From Ephemerocybe angulata (taxonomy: Eukaryota > Basidiomycota > Agaricomycetes > Agaricales > Psathyrellaceae), in the NCBI GenBank assembly GCA_013368325.1, contig JAACJK010000013.1, positions 1 to 64,000 of the forward strand: a stretch of 64,000 nucleotides of DNA. The letters run 5' to 3'. The stretch's first letter is position 1. The number at the start of each line of letters is the position of its first letter. The position numbers and the translations under genes were made by a program. The notes under the pieces were generated by a model that saw only the letters and a list, made by a program, of their open reading frames with translations, ran no database searches and was not told the origin of the DNA. This document shows, piece after piece, positions 55,601 to 64,000 of this stretch.

Positions 55601-56413
55601 TGGCCGACGAGCGAGCTGGAGCAGGCGCTGAACAGCACGACGCGGGGGCACCAGGTGGACGAGGTGGCGCTGACTATCTGGAGCACGCAGACGTACAAGC
55701 GGTATGTCCGCGCGCGCTTGACGGAGAAGCAGGGCGGGGTGGATAGGCTGTTTGTGCCGCCTAATATGGCGGATGCGATTAGCAATGCGGTGTTTAATGG
55801 GAGGCATGGGGAGGCGTGTGGGATGTTGAAGGATCTGTGGACGCCGTTTGGGTTTGGGGAGATGCCGAGGTTGATTGTGGTGCTTGCGAAGCATCGGTCG
55901 GACCCGAATCATTGGGTTGTGCATAAGTGAGTTGTGGTTCGTTCGTTCTTTAGGGGAGCGATGTGTTGACTTGGTGGTGTAGGTTCTCTTTGCAGGAGGG
56001 GACTATCTCGACGTATGACTCGTGTCCTGATAGAGCCTTGCCTGACGGTCGCGTAAGTCAACTCGCATTTGCCTTGTTTTCTACAAATCTCAATAATGTT
56101 TTTTCCTCAGCCGCTTGGATGGTGGTTCGCCTTCCGCATCGCCTGGCCCAACGCCCAATACCCCAAGCCCGACCAGATCCGCCAGAAGATGGTCCGTCTG
56201 CACAGGCCCATGCAGCTGCCCATCGACAACAGCGTCAGTGCTGCGGGCATCTGGAGGAACATCTTGATGGGCTCCCGCGCGGAGAGGAGTCTGGATTTGG
56301 AGAGGCTGAGGGACTTGATTAATACGGAGGTGAAGAATTTGAAGCAGAGGAAGATGATGGGGAAGTTGAGTGTGACGCCGGTGGCGACGGGGAGGGCTGC
56401 GGCTTGGGATTGA
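52668..56413 (+). CDS. Large conserved-looking protein with a possible degenerate Ulp1-like C-terminus
   Basis: Starts MASNPPDPDTALGMAILRSA and ends TGRAAAWD (56413). The first two introns flank a 15-nt exon (52791-52805, ATEK region). The N-terminal half is disordered, Ser/Pro/Gln-rich (SQL..SQLASPRNKLPS). A helical segment follows (EVIRKALRKAIRQRVKRLGI), then an Asp/Glu/His-rich region with an HEHEHEHEHGEDH run. The last 250 residues fold like a domain: LLQWAIVWPTSELEQALNST ... HWVVHKFSLQEGTISTYDS ... PMQLPIDNSVSAAGIW. HW, YDS and Q..D spacing recall Ulp1 cysteine proteases, but the expected Cys after the Asp is absent. Some middle exon borders (53265-53530) were not resolved. Confidence 0.7.
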
Positions 56414-59400
56414 GGGGATTGGATGGTTTGTGGATGGGATGGACTTTGGGTTTGGAAATGGTTCGTTGTGCTGTTAGTGTTTGAGTGATTTATTTTCTGC
56501 TTTGCTTTGGATTCGTTGGCTTTTGATTTACATTCATTCATACGTACATTTTCTCTACCTCTCTCTCTCTGCGACACCCCACTACACGTATTCCGAGGAT
56601 TCTGATTATTGTTTTGTTGCTGCTGCTTTCCTTCTGGTTCTGCGTCTCTCGTTCGTCCCCATACAGTACTACTTATATCACCTTTCGTTCTTTTCTGTAT
56701 CACCAACTACTGCTGTGGCTTTGTATGTGCGTAGGAGTGGTAGACGTTTCGATGAGCCTCTGTGATGTTATATTACGATTTTAACGAATAACACCAGTAA
56801 GGCCGACGAGCCGCAAGTCCTGCTACCGGATCAGGCACTGTAAAGTTAGGCCGATGGACTTGCACCATTCAGGCGTCGACGCTGACCCCCAGCTTCAGAG
56901 CGCTAATTAGCAGGCGCCTAAAGCGCCACCCAGCCACCCTCCGTTTCGATCACAAAGCAAGTTAAATCTTGGCCAGAGGCATTCGTCTCGCAGTTGAGAT
57001 GGTGTATGATGGTTTTATTGAGGTTATGGTAGTTGTAACGGTTGTTTGACATATTATGTTAGAGAGACTGTAATACTTTCCCAGCGCTTCAACATATAGA
57101 CCGGTGTTTGGCATCATTCATGCCAAGCATCACGTTTATATGTTGGAACGCTGGGCAAGCGTTACAGAGACAGAGGAAAAAGAAAAACAGATAGTAAAAG
57201 TAAAAGCTCTGCCGAATAAGTCAGAAACTGGGAAGACTGGAGGACAGAAATCAGGCTTACATTCTACGGAAGCACGGTGGCGTTACAGGAGACTCTGGGT
57301 TGACCGCTTGCGGCGAGAAGTTCAGTTCGACTAGGCATGTCTGTTACGTAGAACGTCAGCAATGAAAATTGATCACATGCTCAACGTACCTGAGTGGCCG
57401 ACTAAAGAGTTGCTAGAAGCGTCAAAACACCAATGTATCCAAGGAAAGAAAAGAACTCATACCGGGATACCAGTATTGGCGAGAGGGGGCCCTGTGACAC
57501 GCCTGATCCGTTGCACGACGCCAGAAACACATCCCACCATCCCGTTTTACCACACGCGAAGCAACGCTGCAAACATCCTTGCTCAGGTATGTAGCTGGTG
57601 CTTAAGCTCGTCAAAGACGAGACCAGCTGCGTCCCTGTGCTAACAGAGCGACTGACACTGGCCGTGCGACATCCGGCTCCGCGATCCTTTCCTACGGGAC
57701 CCGTTGATTAGACGAGATCCCGCCTCCAGGGCGCGGTGGTACCCCCGGCGCTCGATGGGAGTACCCAAATCGAGCGAGCGCCGAGAACACGCTGGTTGAG
57801 TGATCACCGCTACTGCCCGCACGTTCCCTACACGGGGCTCCCCCTGGGGGGAACCCCCCACCCGCGAAGGTGTTATCAGCCCGAGGTCTCGCGAGGAGTC
57901 CGGTCGGGAGAAAGTGTACGAATAGATGCTCGGGATGACAGTGTGGGATGTGTACCTCTGAAGTGCAACGGGGGCATGTCAGGCCGGGGTCGTGTCCATG
58001 TGCTGGAGCTGAGGATGCGTGAATCCTCGCAAGGTCAGTTTGCGCTGTGAATGCGGGAGATTAGCGTGGTTGGAAAGGGGAGATGCAGGAACGGCGAACC
58101 CCAGCCCCAGAACATGGACGTAGTACTCCTGAAAGCGTCCGGATTGGCGTTCGGATTGGTGAGTATGTTGAAGGTGATGTAGGTTGGCTGAACAAAGGAC
58201 GGGCTCAGCGTCCATGCGCTAGAGCTGAGGATGCGTGAATCCTCGCAAGGTCAGTTTGCGCTGTGGGTGCTCGAGATTAGCGTCGTTCAAAACGTGAGAT
58301 GCAGCGAAAACGCACCCCAGCCCCAGAACATGGACGTGGTGCTCCTGAAAGCTTGGCGTTCCGGTTAGCGAACATCTTGAGGGTGATGTAGACTGGCTAG
58401 GGCTGGAGTCGATTACGAGGTGACTCCGGGTGTTAATTCGCACTGTACTGTAGGGCGTCAGAAATAAAGGGCGGGCTCAGCGTAAAATGGGATAGAGACG
58501 TACCCAAGCCGGGGAGCATGAGTGACGCGCTTTGAAAGCACGGAAGTCGTTGGAGATGCGGCGGGTGGCGGGTGGCAGGGAGCCATCGAAATCTGAAGGT
58601 GGCGTCCAAGTCAACAAAGATGACCAGCAATCAGAACTTATAGATATCACCCACGAGGTAGAGAGGCTTTGCCGCTGGGCACTGCGAATGACGAGCAGTA
58701 TAAAGAGGAGTGTGCTCGTCGAATCGAGAGAGCAAGCGAGACGCAGATGACGATCGCTCCTCGACGAAGGCAGATGTAGCGAAGATGGTACGTTGATGTG
58801 ATGATGCTCCTCGAGCTCGAGGGAAAAAGGGAAGAGGCAGTTGATGACTCGGAGCAAAAACAGCCCAACCTCCCAGTCTTATATCCCCCTCTATAACCCC
58901 CTTTCCAGCCCCCGTCAGCCTCCCAAGTTGTCCGCCACCGCGGAACGACTCACCGCGATCGATCGAGTCGCAGCAAAAATAGCAGGGCAAGCTTGTCTGT
59001 GGGCTGCGACGAGGTCGAGAGGGGGCAGGAGTGAATCAGGAGTAGTCTTCGTCGGCTCTTAGATCCAGGGTGTTCGAGGAGACCATCATCCGTTCAGCGA
59101 TGAGGACGCAGGACGGCCAAAGTGCACGGTTGGCGTAGCCCTGGAGTGAGGACAGAGTCGATCGGTTTGACTCTTGAGTGAGGGCGAAAGAACGGTGTCG
59201 ACGTGAAGCGGCTCACCGAGAAACGTCGTCCGCCTCAAACAGCGACCCGGCTGACCACTACTATAGCAGCAGGTTTGAGGACATGGAGATCATCCATCGC
59301 AGCGACACAGAGAGAGGTATAAGGCTGATCCACTGCTGAGGCTAGGAGAGTCCCACTGAGGATAGGCAAGGAAAAGAAAGAACAGAGTACGGGAAGAGAC

Positions 59401-60332
59401 CGTACTGAGAGTGGTGGGCACCGTGAAGAGTTGGTAAGAGTCAACGGATGTTAGATTACAAGAGCAGGACAGTAGCTGAGGGTGCTCAGAGACTCGGGGG
59501 ACCGACTCAAGACGTAACGCGAAAAGGCCCTAAGACCCACTACCTTACGGTAGCAGGCATTTTGGATGACTCGTGTGGTGACTATTGTGATGGGGTTGTG
59601 GCCGGTGAGTAGGGCGTGGAGAGCAAGGCATCTTACAAAGTCCCAAGGGGGGAGCACCTTGGATAGTCCTCGAATTTCAAGGAAATAACACTATTATTGG
59701 CCAATGGTCATGATGATCGTACAGTTGTCATAAAGATACATGTTCGGGTCCGTGAATAGAGCGGGAAAAGGTGAGCTTCGGTGGAATCATACGGGCGTCC
59801 CCGTACGAGTCCATCGAAGCTCGGAAAACCAAACAAACTTGGAAAAGGGAAAAGGGTCTGCGAAGGGGTGGAAATTCAAGGGTAGGTGGGTAGGGACTGT
59901 GTGGATGTATAGTGATGTTAGAGACTTGAAAGGAGAAGTGCAAGTTAAAGTTGACGAAGTTGAGCGAGGAAAGCAATGTAAAGGTGTGGCGATAGCGAAG
60001 GGATAGCGATGGTACAAGTACAACTTGGAGAAGCGCTCGAGGAACAGACAGCGTCGACTTTGTCTGCTAGCCGAGCGCCCTCCAAGTAGAGATAAAGATA
60101 ATTGTTGAGCAGGCAGGGAGCGTGGATGGTGATAGTGATGTGCGCGGTCTAGAAATACAGTGTGTCCGGTGATAGATGTTGTGGGACTGGAATAGTTGAG
60201 AATGAAGGTGGGTCTATAGTGATGTGCTGGAGATGTTTAACGTCGTCTCGAGACAATTATTGCGGGGCCGTTGGTAGAATAGTCCGGTCTGAAGATGGGA
60301 GTGTAGGGTGCGGAGGAATTGAAGGCGAATGA
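56414..60332. other. Gene-poor region
   Basis: About 3.9 kb where no open frame has splice support or a recognisable family. It contains a 216-bp direct duplication (57990-58420), GC-rich hairpin-like sequence near 57835-57860 (GGGGCTCCCCCTGGGGGGAACCCCCC region), and on the - strand a TATA-like GGGATATAAGACTGG at about 58875-58890 that could start a non-coding or short transcript. Confidence 0.45.
57990..58420 (+). repeat. 216-bp tandem direct duplication
   Basis: Two diverged units share GATGCGTGAATCCTCGCAAG, GGTCAGTTTGCGCTGTG, CCCCAGCCCCAGAACATGGACG and a common ending (GGTGATGTAG.(T/C)TGGCT) at an offset of 216 bp. On neither strand do the conserved blocks form a common reading frame. Confidence 0.75.
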
Positions 60333-60578
60333 TCATCCGGTCATAACAAGCGAGATACGGCGCCCACGAGGAACGAGACGCTCTCCTGGGATATTGTGTG
60401 CTTGTTGGAAGAGCCGGATCTGGGCGGCCTCCAGGATGTTCCCTGCAATCGGAAGGACGAAGTCGAGCATGAGACAGGTGAAGGCAGCCGCGAATCCGAG
60501 CAAGTATAGGACGTTGACAAGGAGCGGAGGTACCAGAGAAGCAAAGCCAGAGAGAAGATGGAGGAATTGTATGAGCAT
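60333..60578 (-). CDS. Possible small membrane protein (81 aa)
   Basis: An unspliced frame starting MLIQFLHLLSGFASLVPPLL has two hydrophobic segments (about residues 3-25 and 24-46) and a short basic tail (RGRRISLVMTG). Third-position GC preference looks coding. No family recognised and no promoter evidence, so it could be chance. Confidence 0.3.
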   Translation of the reverse strand: MLIQFLHLLSGFASLVPPLLVNVLYLLGFAAAFTCLMLDFVLPIAGNILEAAQIRLFQQAHNIPGERLVPRGRRISLVMTG

Positions 60579-61354
60579 AGCAGTACGCTGGTTGCTTGAG
60601 TTCTTGAGGTGGGAAGTGTGTGGATGAGTGTGTGGACTCGGAGTGGGCAACTTGGTACTGGGAAGGAGCGACTCGAAGCATCCGCAGTTTAACCTTCATC
60701 GTGTGTTATACCCCAGAGGCATTATGGCAGGGCGCGTCGCCGTACCAGCGAGAATATAAAGTATCCAGCATGTTACTCCGCGAGTATTGTCCTGTCATCA
60801 AGCGCTCGATGGTGTCGAGAGGAGGAATGTTGCCGGGATGATATTGTCGAGCCCCTATCGTCATAGATACGTCCCTGTGTTGAGGCTGAGCACGTCGCAG
60901 CGGCTCTCCACCTTGTCATGTACGTCGCAACTCGCCTCAAGGCGCGCGATGGAGGCGTCGAACACAAAGAGGGCGTTGCCAGAGCGTCAGCGGGAGCGGC
61001 ATCAGTTGCAGTGTGGCTGAGAAACAATGAGTGCGGAGGGTGCAGCCACACAAAGACAAACATTCCTGCTCGTCGTCGCTCCCATCGCACGGCCGGCGAA
61101 CGTCGCTGGCAGTGTCGAAGACCGAACATATCAGAGTCTCCAGCGAACACACGCTCTCGGGGGAGCACAGAACAACTTCTGTCAGGCCTGACAGACAACT
61201 TCGCGTCGAGACGCACCGCGACGACGAACGCGACGCCCACGACCTCGCCCCACCCGGTGTCGCCGCCCACCACTTCCATTTCGTGCCCGGATCCCTCCCA
61301 GCGTCGCCTGGAGCGCTCTGAAGATACTCGCACTGGGTTTTGGGAGGTGTTGCA

Positions 61355-63762
61355 ATGACGGTCACCCAGCGGAAACCCCAACAGTTGCCGGAAGAAGTTC
61401 AAAGTGCGTCATAATATGCCCTCCTAATTGAGATATATCCTGACTATATTGTTTCGCCTCCTAGTCCTGAACGAACCCGAGATCAACATTACCTGCGACT
61501 CGTGCAAACGCGACCTCACCCATACCGTCCGCATCAAGTGCGCCGACCCCGTGTGCTGCAAGACAGACGAGCCCGTCGACATATGTCCGGGATGCTTTTG
61601 CGCGGGAAAGGAGTTCGGAAACCACAAGAGATGGCATAGCTATCGGGTTATTGTACGTGTACGCGCCCCAGACTCCGAGTGTATCGATCTCATGCTTTGC
61701 CCCAGGAGATGAATTCGTACCCAATCTTTACCGAGGATTGGGGGGCTGATGAGTACTGCTTTTCCCTTATATGCATGGACATAGTTCTGAGAAAGGCGCA
61801 GAGAACTGCTTCTTATCACCGGAATTCAGACATATGGGATTGGAAACTGGAAGAAAATCGCAGAGCACATTGGGACACGGACGAAGGAGGAAGTCGCGGA
61901 GCACTACGACACCGTTTATGTCAAATCCCCAGATTGGCCCCTTCCTGTGAGTATCAATCGTCCTGAGCCCATGTCGCCACTGTAGATCTAACCTCCATGA
62001 AGCGGATGGACCTGCGCTTTGATGTAGACCCCGAAGAGTTTCAAGAACGGAAACGCCGTCGTATCACCGCCATGAATGAAGTGTCCCGGCCCCTACCAGG
62101 TCCAGCTCCTACCTCGGCACCGGCAGTGCACGAAATCTCGACATTCCTACCCGGACGACTCGAGTTCGAACAGGAAATCGACAACGAAGCCGAGAATCTA
62201 GTCAAAGACCTGGAGTTCGGGGTTGTACTCCAGTATGGTGGCGACCAGATACCTGAAGACGAAAACGATCCTGACGTCCGAGCACGGCAGAAATGGGAGG
62301 AAGATAAACTATTGGGACTTCACCATACCGATGAATCTGTGCCACCGAGTTCTAATGGTGGGATCAACGGGCACCATATGAACGGCATCGTGAAGAAGGA
62401 GACGCCGAAAACGGAGGACGTGGTCATGGCCAATGGTGATGAGGAATCGGATGAACCAACACAACCCATACCCTTCGAAACGCAAGAATCGCTCAACTTC
62501 AAGCTCACACTTCTCGAAATGTATTTCCAACGATTAGAGAAGCGACTAGAGAGCAAGGCTCTCATGTTCGACCGAGGACTGTTGGAATACAAGAAGGTGA
62601 CGTTGATTTTATTCTTGCTATCGTGAACGATCGTGTTGATACCCCTTCTAGATCCAAGCAAATGAAAAGAAACGACCGAAGGAAGAGCGGGAGTTTTTGC
62701 ATCGCCTACGCCCCTTTTCAAGATTACAGACAGCTGCGGATTATGAGGCATTCTCAACCGACATGCTTTGTAAGTTATATTGTCGTCATGCTCAAGCAAC
62801 TGCCTAACTGCATCCTTCAGATGAGGCTATCCTTCGTAAACGGATACAAGAACTTCAACAATATAGGCGTCTGGGTCTGTGTAATTCGTCGGATATCGAT
62901 AAGTACGAGATCGACCTCGCAAAACGAGTGAGTAGAGTGCGTTCCTCCAACCTTCTGGTCACCCGTCTAACCGGAATGCAGACACAAATGAAAGCGTCTG
63001 TTGGTTTCGACCGACGCCACCTCGGTAAGACTTACCAATGGCCTCTTACAATCTCCGTGTTGACTGTGCTTTTGTAGACGACAAAAAGTCTCGAGAACCT
63101 ACGCCACGGTTACCTGCTTCTGGAAGCGGTCCTCCGGCCCGCAAAGCTCGTGAGTGCACCCCCTCCGTCCCTTATGAAAGTGTACTGACACACATATCCA
63201 GCCGCCCCCCTCAACCTCGCGAATAGCCCCTGCCTGCACCTGCTCAGCGGTCCTGAAATCGACCTCTGTTCAATGAACCGGATACAACCTAAGGCATATC
63301 TCGTCGTTAAGGAGATCCTCGTCCGTGAGTACGCACGCAGAGGCGGTAAGCTTCGGCGACGAGAAGCCAGGGATCTGGTGAAACTCGATGTCAATAAGAC
63401 AGCTAAAGTATGGGATTTGTTGGTTGGCGAAGGGTATCTCAAGATCCCTTCTGAAGTGCAAAACCAGCCCGGGGGAGTAGGGTGCGTTTTCAATTCGTGG
63501 TTTTTAAACCGTTGTTCATTGATTGACCTTGTGCTTGCCTTGTGCATTCCATTCCACCTCTAGTCGAAAGCCCACTGGTTCTGGTTCACCTCAGAAGGAA
63601 GCCGCGCAGACGGTTCAGAATGGAGTCAAGTCCCCGGTTATCGCGGCGGCGTCCAAGCCTGCACCACCAACTCCAAGCTCTGCCCAGTTTACCTTCGCAG
63701 TGCCCTTTCCAGGAACAACGCCTGCTCAACCCGCTCCCTTCTGGTCTCCTTCCCACAGTTGA
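61355..63762 (+). CDS. ADA2: Transcriptional adaptor ADA2 (SAGA complex)
   Basis: Bridges the Gcn5 acetyltransferase to the SAGA/ADA coactivator in the nucleus. Exons start at 61355, 61465, 61706, 61802, 62003 and 62652, with several small exons after 62820. Domain order is complete: ZZ zinc finger (CDSCKRDL...CADPVCC...DICPGCF, about residues 24-65), SANT domain (ITGIQTYGIGNWKKIAEHIG), the RMDLRFDVDPEEFQERKRRR linker, a central coiled region (TLLEMYFQRLEKRLESKALM), and the SWIRM domain (LHLLSGPEIDLCSMNRIQPK ... VWDLLVGEGYLKIP). A Pro/Ala-rich tail ends WSPSHS-stop. The fifth exon acceptor (ATGAAG|CGG) was chosen because the earlier TAG acceptor leads to a stop. Confidence 0.95.
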
Positions 63763-64000
63763 CCACCGTCACTATTTATCCCCCCCTTTCCCTTGACTAT
63801 ATCCCCTCCACGACCGACCGAACGACCGACCGAACCACTCCAATCCATCCACACACCCTTTATCCACAGACCCTCACCGCAACCACGAATCGCATATAAG
63901 CATTTGTACTATTATTATACGCACGCATTGATCACTACGTTACATCACCTACACTACTTACTTACAGGACATTTTTGCTGTTGTATTTTCATGCTGGGGC
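63763..64000 (+). other. ADA2 3' flank
   Basis: Downstream sequence with CGACCGACCGAACGACCGAC-type short repeats near 63815 and AT-rich sequence likely to hold the polyadenylation site. No gene seen before the window ends. Confidence 0.5.

Noticed and set aside
55004..55924. 306-aa frame on the - strand
   Set aside because: It is a shadow of the + strand exon, rich in Arg/Leu/Pro from GC-biased codons, without splice or family support.

Overview
The window looks like a mushroom-forming basidiomycete (Agaricomycete) chromosome. Genes are split by many 47-60 nt introns with clear GT...AG borders. They include fungal orthologues of YSH1/CPSF73 and ADA2, an Agaricomycete-type kinase, KDZ (Kyakuja-Dileera-Zisupton) DNA transposons and a Ty3/gypsy chromovirus. 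All exon models below were joined by hand from splice sites and reading frame; the long ones close in frame.

Layout. 1-14199: the right-hand two thirds of a giant KDZ element (KDZ-1). It carries the transposase 5' part (-), an 809-aa protein 'A' (-), a divergent region with repeats, a 204-aa protein 'C' (+), a 1422-aa low-complexity protein 'D' (+), a subterminal region and a 396-bp terminal repeat ending at 14199. 14200-14717: the 3'-proximal part of a host kinase gene (-), cut by the element. 14718-17292: small unrecognised genes (-). 17388-24930: a second KDZ element (KDZ-2) with an intact 1084-aa CxC2-type transposase (-), a divergent 898-aa partner gene (+) and subterminal repeats. 24981-33463: two unrecognised genes (-) separated by a complete 6.7-kb chromovirus (26027-32722) with identical LTRs and a 5-bp target duplication. 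34314-36390: a coiled-coil gene (-) whose 5' end is cut at 36391. 36391-43340: the other end of KDZ-1 (fragment of A, complete 997-aa transposase, subterminal satellites, 398-bp terminal repeat). 43341-43487: the missing 3' end of the same host kinase, now on the + strand. 44690-63762: an ordinary gene-bearing host region (membrane protein, YSH1, small basic protein, class 3 lipase, large unknown protein, ADA2) with a 4.9-kb gene-poor stretch.

Main result. The two KDZ-1 termini at 14199 and 43340 are flanked by reverse-complementary 7-8 bp target duplications and by the two halves of one kinase gene; joining the halves at the duplication restores an open frame to a natural stop. The two ends therefore derive from one insertion of about 19 kb, but they now lie in the same direction rather than inverted. 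In addition, 1-2095 repeats 36391-38490 in inverted orientation, with single-base indels as the only differences I saw. This is either a very recent fold-back rearrangement or an assembly artefact; the sequence left of position 1 decides. Within KDZ-1, a 16-bp motif occurs in four clusters of three in leader and intron positions and is a candidate cis-regulatory or protein-binding element of the transposon.
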